Part shown: positions 1 through 10,477 of the stretch, one piece after another | How positions within the stretch are numbered: position 1 is the stretch's first letter | Layout: each line of letters begins with the position of its first letter | DNA from: Garcia nutans | Taxonomy: Eukaryota > Streptophyta > Magnoliopsida > Malpighiales > Euphorbiaceae | Direction: 5' to 3' | Length of the DNA: 64,000 bases | NCBI GenBank assembly: GCA_947685225.1 | Contig: CANTUV010000024.1 | Location: 14,154,001 to 14,218,000, forward strand | Notes under the pieces: model-generated | Databases searched by the model: none | The model's input: only the letters and a program-made list of their open reading frames with translations | Told to the model about the DNA's origin: nothing | Program-made: the position numbers and the translations under genes

Positions 1-1204
1 GTATCAATGAATCTTTGCACATAAGCTTGTAAAGCTTCTTTTATCTTCTTGGTAATTTGTCTTGTAATTGGTATACAAGGAATCTTCAAACTTTGAGTTC
101 TATCACCTCCTTCCATGGATTCTATAGCCATGCTTCTATCATTCCCTCCCTCCTCAAAAACATGAAAAGAAGTTGACACATTATACTCACCAGTAAGATC
201 AATCTTATAGGCGTTATCATTGATTTTCTCCAAAACATGGAATGGTCCATCGCCTCTTGGATTAAGCTTTGATTTCCTATGATGGGAAAATCTCTCCTTC
301 CTCATATGCACCTATACCCAATCTCCAGGTTCAAATGTAATTGCTTTCCTTCCTTTGTTGGCTTCGCATGCATAATGCTCATTCTTCTTCTTAATGTGTT
401 GTGTGGCTTTCTCATGAATAGATCTAACCAATTCCACCTTTTTCTGTCCATCTAAATAAGTAATATCTTTTAAAGGCAAATGTAACAAATCCAAAGGGGT
501 TAGTGGATTAAACCATACATAATTTCAAAAGGTGAATAACCTATAGAAAAATGGATGCTCTTATTATATGCAAATTCTACTAATGGCAAATAATCTTCCT
601 AAGTTTTCAAGTTTCTCCCAATTACAACACGCAATAAAGATCCTAAAGTTCTATTTACCACCTCAGTTTGACCATTTATTTGAGAATAACAAGTAGTACA
701 ATACAATAGGTTAGTTCCCAATTTTTCGCATAGAATACGCTAAAAGTGACTTAAAAACTTAGCATCTCTATCAGAAACAATTGTCTTAGAGTTTCCATGC
801 AAGCGAACCACATCCCTAAAGAAAAACTCAACAATATATGTAGAATCATTGGTTTTGTGATAAATAATAAAGTGTGTCATTTTACTAAACCTATCAACAA
901 CAAAATATGTTATCTTTTCCCCTTTTTGACTTAGGCAACCTAATATAAAATCCATAGAAATATCAATCCAAGGTTGACTAGAAACGGGTAAAGGAGTATA
1001 TAACCCATGGGGTTAGACTCTAGATTTAGCCTGCTTACACTCCACACACCTAGAGCATACCCAAGCTATATCTCTCTTCATGTTAGGCCAATAGAAATGG
1101 TCATACAATATGTCAAGTGTTTTATCTATTCCAAAGTGACCCATCAACCCACCATTATGTGATTCTCTCACAAGTTGCTCTCTCAAAGAATACATAGTAT
1201 GCAC
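1..1204 (-). pseudogene. Integrase and C-terminal tail remnant
   Basis: The H2C2 zinc finger is clear at 1013-1204 (histidines in ESHNGG and MGHFG, cysteines in CSRCVECK). The core follows at ~540-955 with MDFILG (first Asp), VSDRDAKF (second Asp) and, after a frame break, a GQTEVVNR block with the Glu. 312-494 continues to the EPGDWV segment of the integrase C-terminal domain, and 1-170 encodes a tail with an ITRQ-KKIKEALQ-type block. All catalytic positions can be recognised but several stops and a frameshift separate them. Confidence 0.8.
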
Positions 1205-1239
1205 AATTTTAACTTCAAAAATTTAGTGCTCAAGGTAGA

Positions 1240-1599
1240 GATTGAAGCGAACCTTCTAGATAAAGCATTTGCAACTATGTTCTATTTACCCTGTTTATAT
1301 TAGATCACATATGAAAAAGTCTCATTGAATTCCATCCATCGAGCACGCCTCTTGTTCAACTTGCATTGCCCATTCAAATGCTTGAGTGATTCGTGATCAG
1401 TGTGAATCACGAATTCCTTAGGAAGTGGGTAGTGCTACCATTCTTCCAATGCTCTCACCAAAGTATAAAGCTCCTTGTCATATATAAAATAGTTAAGTTG
1501 ACCTTCATTCAACTTCTCACTAAATTAGGCAATGGATCGCTTTTCCTACAATAAAACAGTACCCACTCTTAAGATTAATTTACCACTCAACTCATCAAG
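1240..1599 (-). pseudogene. RNase H domain remnant
   Basis: Minus-strand translation gives a recognisable gypsy RNase H: a block with FSEKLN and LNYFIYDKELYTLVRALEEW, then FVIHTDHESLKHLNG, then NIVANALSRR near the end. These are the conserved Glu and Asp-His positions of the fold. Stops interrupt it, for example before HYPLPKEF. It lies between the truncated RT and the integrase zinc finger, the normal gypsy order. Confidence 0.75.
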
Positions 1600-2253
1600 C
1601 ATATCATCAAAGTTTAGGGATAGGATGTCTATACTTTACAGTGATTTTATTTATAGCTCAACAATCGACACACAACCTACAAATACCATGTTTCCTAGGA
1701 ATAAGCAATACAAGTACAACACATAGGATCAAGCTTTCTCTAATATGTTCTTTCTCTATCAACTCCTCCACTTGCCTTTGAAGCTCCTTAGTCTCCTTGG
1801 GATTGCTTCGATAGGCTAGTCTATTAGGAATTGGGGCTCTCAAAATGGGGTTTATTTTGTGCTCAACCCCCTCAAGGGTGGTAATCTCTTTGGCATCTCC
1901 TCAGGAAATACATCCTTAAACTCCTGCAATAAAGAAACAACAACACCAAGCAAAAAGTCAAGGTTTGCTAAATTTAGAAAATTCTCTTGTACATAAGTGC
2001 AATAAGAGATTTTTTGTACAAAAAAAATTTTTCTGCTCTCTCTTTTTTGCATAAAAACTGTATTTTTTTTACTCTCAACTAATTCTTTTCTCTCCTCTCC
2101 TTTTATTTCTTTTGAACTTTCTCCCTTTTCACTCTCTTTCTTTTTAACTTCCCTCTCTTTCTTGCTTTCTTCACTCTCTTTCTTGCTTTCTTTTTCTGTC
2201 ATTTTTCTTTGTATTTCTCCCTCATACCCTTTTTTAGGTGATAAAGGAACCAA
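1600..2253 (-). pseudogene. Protease-RT spacer and truncated reverse transcriptase
   Basis: The upstream part encodes a very charged Lys/Glu-rich spacer (many KESKK-type repeats), followed by the linker before RT (LLQEFKDVFPEEMP) and the first RT segment (LCVDC, then VKYRHPIPKLDDMLDEL). The sequence then passes directly into RNase H: the catalytic RT blocks, including the YVDD-type box, are missing, an internal deletion of several hundred bases. In-frame stops and a frameshift are also present. It cannot give active enzyme. Confidence 0.8.
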
Positions 2254-2308
2254 AGTAATTTCTTCCCAACTTTCTCAAAGGTGTAGTGTTTGGTAAGCCC
2301 GTTGTGCA

Positions 2309-2876
2309 TCACCTTCTTCTCATATTGTGATGGCCTCCCAACAAAAGGTAACCCGCTTGCATTAGAACAACATCAAATAATATTTCATTATAGTACCTAC
2401 CTATTCTGAAAGCCATAAGAACTTGCTTGGTTACTCTAATTTTTCCACAATCGTTAAGCCACTTCAACTTGTAAGGTTGGGGATGCTTAATAGTTGGTAA
2501 CCCAAGCTTCTCTACTAGGGTAGTGCTTGCAACATTCGTCACACTCCTTCCATCTATAATGACATCACACATTTTATCCTCTACTAAACATCTTATATGG
2601 AACATGTTTTCTCTTTGATCATTTTCTTCATGTTGAGCTTGCAAATTCAAGGCTCTCCTTGCTATAAATGCTCTCTCTTTTTTAGCAATGGTAAGCTTTT
2701 CTTCCTCTTCTTCACTATCTTCATCTTCAAATTTACCCTTATCACTTTTGCAATGACCTACACCACCACATTTAAAATATTTAGTTTTAGATGAGGATTC
2801 AACCTTACCCTTATCCTTGTTAGTGCTAGAAAGTTTGGGAACTTTCTTGAGTTCAGCCTTTGGTTTGGTTATTAGT
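2309..2876 (-). pseudogene. gag C-terminus and protease fragment
   Basis: An open stretch holds a lysine-rich linker, a ruined zinc knuckle around KCGGVGHCKSDK (outer cysteines lost, so it should not bind zinc), an acidic patch, and an aspartic protease core with VIIDGRS and later LLLGG. The family's DxG active site is changed from DGG to DGR, which probably inactivates it. The first ~15 codons of the open frame (2877-2920) belong to the neighbouring module and are not gag. Gag upstream of the knuckle is absent. Confidence 0.8.
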
Positions 2877-3161
2877 TGTAACATCCCAACGGCCTTGGGC
2901 TTACGGCCTGGTCTTTTCACCTAGTCCACTTCAAGGGACTGCTACAATGACATTTCTCCTCACGGTTCCATAGCAGGATTTGTCTCTGAGGCTTATGACT
3001 CGATCTTTTCACCCCAGGTATTTGGCCTAATTAAGGATCACTTCCCTCGTTTCGATCCTAAGACCTCCTTAAGAGAGTCTTTTTCACTAAACGAGTACCA
3101 TTTCTTCTAAAAGCCCTCTTCAAGGGACTGCTATAGTTTGCTTCACCTCACGAGTCCACGG
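2877..3161 (-). repeat. TGTAAC-bounded module, left inverted arm
   Basis: This non-coding block is unrelated to the genes on either side. It starts TGTAACATCC and, read on the minus strand, carries GAAAAGACC..GGCCGTAAGC and GAAAAGATCGAGTCATAAGC, TGTAGCAGTCCCTTGAAG (twice) and AGTGAAAAAGACTCTCTTAA. About 210 bases match 10260-10477 in inverted orientation with clear similarity. Related phrases sit inside several LTRs here. No coding capacity; nature unknown. Confidence 0.75.
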
Positions 3162-4439
3162 CAGAATTTTAAGAGGATGATATTAGAGGAAGCACATCAG
3201 TCAGTTTATGCTATGCACCCCGGTAGTACCAAGATGTATCAAGATTTGAAACAGTATTATTGGTGATTAGGTATAAAGAGAGACATAGCAAAGTTTGCAT
3301 CCAGATGTCTCACTTGCCAAAAAGTGAAGGCTGAGCACCAAGTTCCTTCAGAGTTGCTTCAGCCATTATCAGTACCAAAGTGAAAATGGGAGCGAGTGAC
3401 GACAGATTTTGTGACTGCCTTTGACCCAGAAGAAGCATGATGCAATCTAGGTGATAGTTGATCGAAAGATGAAGACAACTCATTTTCTTCCAGTTTGGAT
3501 GGATTATTCACTTGAGAGATTGGCTGTGCTGTATATCAGTGAGATAATGAGATTGCATGGAGTTCCAGTTTCATTAGTGTCAAACTGAGATTCCCAGTTT
3601 ACATCGAGATTTTGGAGGAGTTTGCAGGATACATTAGGTTCTCGATTGCATTTTAGTACTGCTTTCCATCCTTAGACAGATGGGCAGTTAGAGAGTGTGA
3701 TACAAAATTTAGAGGACATGTTGAGGAGTTGTATCATTGATTTCATTGGGAGTTGAGATAGATTCTTATCACTGATTGAGTTGTGTATAACAATAGTCAT
3801 CAGTCCAGTATTGGAATGGCACCTTATGAGGCCTTGTATGGCAGGAGATGCAGGATACCTTTGTATTGGGATGAGGTTGGAGAAGGTAAATTGGTCGGTC
3901 CTGATTTGATTAAAGAAATAGAGGAGAAAGTGAAATTGATTCGGGTTCATCTGAAAGCAGCTTCAGACCGACAAAAATCCTATACAGATTTGAAGAGGAA
4001 GGATATGGAGTTCAGTGTGGGAGAAAAAGTGTTTTTGAAGGTATTTTCGTGGAAGAAGATTTTGAGATTCGGTCGCAAAGGAAAGTTGAGTCCTCTTTTC
4101 ATAGGACCATATGAGATTCTAGAGAGAGTTGGTCCAGTGGCTTACAGATTGGCTCTGCCGCCTGAGTTAGATCGGATACATAATGTATTCCATGTCTTTA
4201 TGCTTCAGAGGTACATGTTAGATCCATCTCATATCCTATCAGTGGAGTCTAATGAGGTGAGCCAGATTTGACTTACGAGGAAGAACCGGTGGCAATCTTG
4301 GCACGAGAGGTAAAAGAGTTGAGGAACAAGAAGGTGCCACTTGTGAAAGTCCTTTGGAGGAATCATGCCACCGAGGAGGCGACATGGGAGAGTGAGCAGA
4401 CAATGTGGAGTCAGTTTTTTCAGTTGTTCCAGAGTTGAT
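3162..4439 (+). pseudogene. Integrase-chromodomain fragment, Del/Tekay-like
   Basis: It begins inside the integrase zinc finger (KRMILEEAHQS, then MHPGSTKMYQDL, CLTCQKVKAEHQVP) and runs through a core badly damaged by stops and frameshifts to a readable C-terminal domain (SSIGMAPYEALYGRRCR, then GKLSPLFIGPYEILERVGPV, RIHNVFHVFML). After one frameshift a chromodomain follows (YEEEPVAILAREVKELRNKK, VKVLWRNHATEEATWE), which identifies a chromovirus. RNase H and everything upstream are missing on this side. It is followed by a polypurine tract and LTR, so this is the true 3' end of a pol gene. The matching 5' part of the element lies on the far side of the LTR. Confidence 0.9.
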
Positions 4440-4469
4440 AGCAAGTAAGTTCACGGACGAAATTTTTTT

Positions 4470-4488
4470 TTAGGGAGAGAGAATAAAT
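4470..4488 (+). other. Polypurine tract
   Basis: The run TTAGGGAGAGAGAATAAAT directly precedes the LTR start TGTAACG and follows a CACGGACGAAATTTT tail typical of the 3' end of Del-type elements. It would prime plus-strand DNA synthesis. Confidence 0.7.
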
Positions 4489-7314
4489 TGTAACGTCCCT
4501 AATATTTTTGAAATTAAATAAAATAAATGAAATTTAAATTTAAATAAGTTAAATAAATGATTTAAATGGAAAATGAAAGGTTTTTAAGTGAAAAAAGGAG
4601 AATTTATATGTGAAATATACCTAACATATACTTAACATATATTAGTCAACTATTTTAAAAGAAAAGTAAAAAGTTTAAGGGCAAAATGGTAATTATACCT
4701 TATAAACTTAAAATAAATTAAATAAATTAAAAATAAATTATTTTTTGTTGGAAGAGATAATTTGGGGTTTTAAAATAATTAAATAATGAATTATTTATTA
4801 AAAATAAAATATTATATATATATGGTCATATGTTTAAAGTAAAAGAAAAGAGAAAAATTAAAAATTAAACTATTTCTGTAACGACCCCACCGACAGCTGG
4901 TCTATTGGACCTTTTCTCCCGCAGGTGGACCATAGTCCCAGCCCTCAACCTGGCAGGCCGCCACAGTACTGGACTTCCCTCGCGGGCCCTCCAGCAGGAT
5001 TTGTTTATTCCTTGCCAAAGGAGCAAGGAATTTTCTTCTTCCAAGCATCCATAATTGAAGAGATTTTCAAGATTTAAGTGAAGTTTTGGTGATTTTCTCT
5101 ATAAATAGTAAGTTTTTCATCTCTTTCTTTGGAATTTCAAGAAATTAGGAATATGTGGAATTTGGGTTTTTGAGTGTGTGTTATAATTATTTAATTGGGT
5201 ATGAATGAAGCTATTTTGATTAGTTATTTATGATTTTCAAGTTAAATGGAAGAAATGATTAAGTTTGGGATGAGTTGAGTGAAGAGAAAGAATTTAGGGT
5301 TATGAAAAATTTGGACTTTTGGAATCATATCTTTTAATTGTGCAAATTGATTCCAAATGTGTTGTTTTGATGCATAAACAAGGATTTTAAAGTCAAATGA
5401 TAGATTTGGTTATGTTTGGTTAGAGATTGAATGAGGTATGTTGGGTTTAGGGTTTTGAAAAGAGAATTTTTAAAGAATGGTGAATTGTTGAATTTTAATA
5501 TTTAAATCATGTTAATTCATTGTATTAGTGAAGAAAATAAGCTTGGATTAATAATTGGAATAGGTTAGAATGAAGAACCTTCGTTGGTGAAGGTTATGCC
5601 ATTTTAGGATTTTGAATAAGAGTGAGTATTTAAGTAATGTGTATGAATGAAACATGTTAAAATATGTTTTTAATAATATAAATAAACTTAAAACACTAAT
5701 TTAAATGGAATAGAATGGAATTCTAATGTTAAAGTAAGGAAAGGCTAAATTTTTAGAATTTGTAGGAGTGGTATTTAATTAGGGTTTAATGTTGAAAATG
5801 CCTTAAAATGTGATATTAATTGATTTTATTTAATCACATTGTGTATAGGTATTGAGAAGAAGTGAATTGCTCAACCCTAGTCTTGAAGAGAAATTTGAAA
5901 GTGAAGGTTAGTGGGAGATTTTAAGCTTGCATTTAAGTGCTTAGTGAGGTAAGTACATGCTTTGATAGTTTTAAAGTGCTTGCATTTAATTTTGGCTTAA
6001 CACATTTTAAGTGGAAAATGTGTTAAGCTACTTGATCATTTTAAATTCCATATACATTGTGTTATGGTATATGAGTTGATGTGTATGTATTATAAGCATT
6101 ATGAAAAGCCATTGTAAATGGCTAAATTGTATAGAATGTGATTTTATTATGAAATACCCTGTGATGTGATAAAATGAAATAATATTGATATGAATGAAAA
6201 AAATGGAATATGAGAAAGGAATTGAGAATGGGAAATATAAAATAATTGTGTGTCTAGTATGTTAATCAATTTTCAGAGTTCCGTGTTTGGCGGCATGCCT
6301 AAGATGTAACAGTCCCTTGAAGCTAGGTTGGGCGTAGCTCTTGAAGCCTAGTTGGGATGTTACATATGAGGTTATCCTCACTATTTGCCTTTAGGGCTAG
6401 ACGCTTGGCGTCACCATGATATGATTTACCTTCGGGGCTAGACACTTGGTGTCAATTTGGATCAGAATAGTAACTCTGAAATTTGAATAATGTATTAGTT
6501 TTTTGGGCCCATGCTTGTATGTGTGTTTGTGTGAATCATAAACAATGAAAAATTATGTTATTAAATTGAATGGAATACTACATTGTGGCATAGCATGCAA
6601 ATGCATTATACATTGGCATTGTGTTAAAGTTTTACTTTTATCAAAGTTTGTATTGCTAGGCTTTTAACTTAGCGATTGTAATTTATCGCGCAGGTGACAG
6701 GGGAGATTCGGTAGAGCCGGAGAGTTCTTCTAGACTGGACTGGGTCTAGATTTAAGGTTGCTCATTGAGCAAATTTTGGACACATCAAGATCAAGCCTTT
6801 TGCCATCATGTATACATTTTATGTTTTTGTACATTATGAAATCATGTATATTATGTTTATGATTTTAAAGTATATGTATTGTAAGTTATAAAGACTTCTG
6901 GATAAATTGTGTAGAATGGGTTTTTATATGTGTGTTTTGGATATATATATGAATATGTATAAACGTTTTAAGAAAATGTCGAGAAATTGAGACGTTAAGG
7001 TGTGGTTTATTGTCTATTGGAAGTGTTCTTTTTGCAGGTTGTGTAATTGATAAATTTTGGAATGTCCAAATTATAGACAAAACTCTGACAAATTTTTTCC
7101 AGAGATTTTCTTATAAATGTTTATTTTGTGTTCCTATAATGAGTAAAGAATATTTTATTACTATTTAATTATATGTATTAAAGTATTTGAAATTCTAAAT
7201 CAGAAATGTGAAATTTTTTATTAAACCGGGTCGTGATATTTTTATACCGTATATGCGTATTCTCCATATACTGGATATGTGTATTATACGTATATAGGGT
7301 ATAAGGGTATTATA
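4489..7314 (+). repeat. LTR of Del/Tekay-like element (2826 bp)
   Basis: It starts TGTAACGTCC and ends GGGTATTATA where its relatives end GGGTGTTACA, so the last bases have mutated. A polypurine tract precedes it and a tRNA-iMet primer site follows, so it serves both as a 3' LTR for the pol fragment on its left and as a 5' LTR for the gag on its right. Inside are a TATATATATATGG promoter-like stretch (~4813), a GC-rich insert (4877-5005), splice-donor-like GTAAGT sites (~5108 and ~5948), the GGCGGCATGCCT landmark (~6290) followed by a 60-bp TGTAACA...TGTTACA module, and the CTTAGCGATTGTAATTTATC block near 6670 shared with both LARDs. Confidence 0.85.
4877..5005. repeat. GC-rich module-like insert within the LTR
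   Basis: A roughly 130-bp GC-rich island in a very AT-rich LTR. It begins TGTAACGACCCC and ends AGCAGGATTTGTT, and holds CCGCCACAGTACTGGACTTC and CCTCGCGGGCCC. The two sibling LTR types lack it at this place. Edge and interior phrases echo the 2877-3161 module (TGTAACATCC...ACTGCTACA...CCTCACGGTTCC...AGCAGGATTTGT), so it is probably a diverged copy in the same orientation as that left arm. Confidence 0.55.
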
Positions 7315-7321
7315 TTTATTT

Positions 7322-7334
7322 TGGTATCAGAGTC
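7322..7334 (+). other. Primer binding site (tRNA-iMet)
   Basis: TGGTATCAGAGTC lies 7 bases after the LTR end and matches the usual plant iMet primer site TGGTATCAGAGC with one late change. It marks the LTR as a 5' LTR for the gag that follows. Confidence 0.85.
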
Positions 7335-7483
7335 TAGGTTTGAGGTTTTCGACCTATGTGGGTTTTTAGAGAGAGAAAATAGAAATTTTAAATATGATTT
7401 TAAATTGTAATACATGCATTGGCATGAGCATTTTCTGATCTCTAATGTGATAATTTATGCTGTATTTGCAGATATATATAGTT

Positions 7484-8671
7484 ATAGAATCTCAGATGCA
7501 CCAGTTTGCAGAGGGTAGTGCAGAGAGTGTAACTCCTGATGAGGGTAAAGTGGGAGCTAGTGTTGAGACTGCTGGAGAGGCATATGCTTCTGAGCCAGTT
7601 AGACCAGCAGCTGAGGAGATTTAGCCGGGCTAGGTATGACAGATAATGGAGTTGTTGAGGCAGGCTCCAGTTCAGCAGCCGCAACTGCCACCACAGCCGC
7701 ATCCGCAGCAGCAGTTGCCGACTCAAAAGTATGACAAGCCGAGAAAGTTTAGAGCTACAGATTTTGTTGGCACTACAGACCTGGCTGTAGCAGAGCAGTG
7801 GCTTGATAGGGTTCAGAGAGTGTTTATTCAGCTGCAGGCCAGTCTGAAAGAGAAGTTCGATTATGCTAGATCTCTTCTTCAGGGGGATGCGTATGAGTGG
7901 TGGAAGATGATTCCCTATGGTATAACTGACCCCCCAGTCCTGACATATGCCAATTTCCTGTAAAAATTCAAGAAGAAGTATACTTCGAGGGAGTATATGG
8001 ATGCAAAGAAGATGGAGTTCCTGAGTTTGAGATAGGAGACGAGGACAATGATTGAGTATGAGATAGGGTTTATCCAGTTGAGCTAGTGTGCAGGGGGGCC
8101 ATATCAGATGAGTTTGATCAATGCTAGAGGTTTGAGGAGGGGCTGAGACCCTCTATTATGTGCTTATTGGCAGGCTCCCGGTATCACAATTTTTTCCAGT
8201 TGGTTATAGCTGCCAGGAATATGGAGAGGGCACATAGTCTTACAGCAGCTGCCAGAGCAGAGGAGAGCAGAGTTAGGAGACCCCAAGGTGAGGTAGGGTC
8301 TTCATCAGTGAAGAGAGGTCAAGGGGGATATCCTCAGAGGTTTAGCAGGAGCCTGGGGCAGTTTGGCATGTCATCACAGCAGCAGAGACAGAGACAGAGA
8401 CCTACAACCTCAGTGGCTAGTGCCTGACCCCAGTGACTCAGAGGCATGCTCCACCTACATGTGTTCATTGTGGTAGGATACATAGAGGTACTTGCTGGAG
8501 GACAGGTGCACCAGCAGTGTGTTATAGATGTGGATCACCAGACCATTTTTTGAAAGATTATCCAGAGCCATTGGAGGACAGGCAGACTGATACAATAACT
8601 TCTAGACCCAATGTTAGAGGGGGTCGTGGTGGCAGAGGTTTTGGCAGAGGGGGTCGGACATGGTCTGGTTA
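7484..8671 (+). pseudogene. Gag remnant, Del/Tekay-like
   Basis: The original start is mutated (ATA where the relative at 24871 has ATG). Readable blocks: an N-terminal region (EGSAESVTPDEG), a Gln/Pro-rich stretch, the capsid-like retrotransposon gag domain (RKFRATDFVGTTDLAVAEQWL, FDYARSLLQGDAYEWWKMI), ERAHSLTAAARAEESR, and two zinc-finger-like motifs: HCGRIHRGTCWRTG and a CX2CX4HX4C knuckle CYRCGSPDHFLKDY whose last Cys is now Tyr. At least four stops or frameshifts interrupt it. A glycine/arginine-rich GGRGGRGFGRGG tail leads toward protease. Gag would form the particle and package RNA; this copy cannot. Confidence 0.88.
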
Positions 8672-10197
8672 GAGAGGAGGTTCTACAGCAGGTAGTAGAC
8701 CAGAGGATGCAAGGTCATCACAACCAGTTTATGTGATGCAGGGGTAGCTGGATACATCAGCTATTATTGCCGATACTTTTACGTCATTTGGTACTTCAGT
8801 TCTTTCATTGATAGACCCTGGGTCGACTCATTCTTAAATTAGTGCATCCATACTGCCTTTCAGTGATTTGCATTTTGAGTCCCTAGGATTTGATATTTTG
8901 GTTAAAAATCCTTTAGGGCATAGTGCTGTGGTTAGCAGGGTGCATCGAGATAGTCCAGTTGTTGTTTAGGATAAGGAGTTTCTCGATGACCTGATTGAGA
9001 TGCCTTTCAGGAAGTATGATCTGATTCTAGGTATGGATTAGTTATCCAGGCATGGGCTGTGGTAGATTGTCAGCATAAACGTGTTATGCTAAGACCACGT
9101 GATGGTAGTTATGTGGTGGTATCTAGTGAGCAGAGACATCTTTCATCCATGTTTATTTCAGTTGTTTCAGCTAAGAGGATGATTCAGAAGGGATGTGAGG
9201 CATATCTTGCTCATGTAGTAGATACCAGAGTAGTGGGGTCCCAGCTTGACACTATACCTATAGTTTGCCGAGTTTTCAGATATTTTTCTTGATGAGTTGC
9301 CAGGAGTACCTCCCAAGAGAGAGGTGGAGTTAGTATTAATTTGTTGCCTGGTACCACTCCCATCTCCATTACCCCTTATCGGATGGCACCTACAGAACTA
9401 AAAGAGTTAAAGATGCAGTTGCAGGAGTTGCTTGATAAAGGGTTCATTCGCCCTAGTGTGTCTTCGTGAGGAACACATGTTTTATTTGTGAAGAAGAAGG
9501 ATGGCACCTTAAGATTATGTATTGATTATAGGCAGTTGAATAAGGTGACTATCAAGAACAAGTATCCATTACCTCGGATAGATGATCTCTTTGATCAGTT
9601 GAAGGGAGCAACGATATTCTTTAAGATTGATCTGAGATTAGGGTACCATCAGTTGAGAGTTAGAGATGTGAATGTACCCAAGACAGCCTTCCGCACGAGG
9701 TATGGGCATTATGAGTTTCTGCTGATGCCCTTTGGATTGACAATGCACCAGCAACATTTATGCATTTGATGAACAGGGTGTTTAGACCATACTTAGATCA
9801 GTTAGTGGTCTTTATTGATGATATTCTGGTGTATTTGCATAATGAGGAATATCATAGTAAGCATTTGCGGATTGTACTACAGACTTTGAGAGAGAAGCAG
9901 TTATATGCCAAGCTAAGTGTGAGTTATGGCTCGACCAGGTGGCTTTTCTCGTCCATGTGGTGTCAGCAGAGGGTATTAGAGTTGATCCGAGTAAAGTTGA
10001 GGCTATCTTGAATTGAAGTCCACTGAAGACTGTGACAAAAGTTAAAAGTTTTTTGGGTTTGGCAGGCTATTATCATTGGTTTGTGAAGGATTTTTCTATG
10101 ATAGCTACACCACTCACCAGATTACTCCGGAAAGGAGTTAGATTTATGTGGACAGATCGGTGTCAGGCGAGTTTTGAGCAGCTAAGGGAGATGTTGA
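8672..10197 (+). pseudogene. Protease and reverse transcriptase remnant, Del/Tekay-like
   Basis: Protease is visible as SLIDPGSTHS with its catalytic Asp, followed by LILGMD and a stop where the family has Trp. After an RT linker (DELPGVPPKREVE) the RT reads DGTLRLCIDYRQLNKVTIKN, FKIDLRLGYHQLRV, KTAFRTRYGHYEFLLMPFGL, then after a frameshift FIDDILVYL, the catalytic YxDD-type box. It continues through VKSFLGLAGYYHWFVKDF and ends at FEQLREMLT, just before RNase H, where an unrelated module replaces it. The missing domains, integrase and chromodomain, are at 3162-4439 on the other side of the LTR. Confidence 0.9.
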
Positions 10198-10477
10198 CCC
10201 TTAATTATTTAGTGAAAAAGACTCTCTTAAGGAGATCTTGGGATCAAAATGAGGGAGGCGAACATTAGTTAGAAGAAATGGTACTCGTTTAGTGAAAAAG
10301 ACTCCCTTAAGGAGGTCTTGGGATCGAAATGAGGGAGGCGACCCTTAATTGGGCCAAATATCTAGGGTGAAAAGACTGGGCCGTAAGCCTCAGGGACAAA
10401 TCCTACTGTGGAACCTTGAGGTGAAGCAGACTGTAGCAGTCTCTTGAAGCGGACTAGATGAAAAGACCGAGCCATAA
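10198..10477 (+). repeat. TGTAAC-type module, right inverted arm
   Basis: Non-coding block joined to the cut end of RT through a short shared CCCTTAATT. It contains two tandem copies of a ~53-base unit (AGTGAAAAAGACTCYCTTAA ... GATCRAAATGAGGGAGGCGA) at ~10210 and ~10290, then GAAAAGACTGGGCCGTAAGC, AAATCCTACTGTGGAACC, TGTAGCAGTCTCTTGAAG and GAAAAGACCGAGCCATAA. Most of it is the inverted counterpart of 2877-3161. The LARD LTR starts right after it, so its outer edge is not visible. Confidence 0.75.

Larger units (their letters stand above)
1..2876 (-). mobile_element. Ty3/gypsy remnant (CRM-like), antisense, cut by window edge
   Basis: Read on the minus strand this is the 3' two thirds of a gypsy element: degenerate gag zinc knuckle and protease, a charged spacer, the start of RT, RNase H, integrase zinc finger, integrase core and a C-terminal tail. 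No LTR is visible; the 3' end lies beyond base 1 and the gag side stops abruptly at a foreign module (2877). Stops and frameshifts occur throughout and most of RT is deleted. The CRM-like label rests on the style of protease, integrase and tail and is tentative; gypsy superfamily and domain order are secure. A fragment of its C-terminal tail recurs at 20226-20464. Confidence 0.85.

Noticed and set aside
7322..7334. tRNA gene near the TGGTATCAGAGC sites
   Set aside because: Only the 12-13 bases complementary to the tRNA 3' end are present; these are primer sites.
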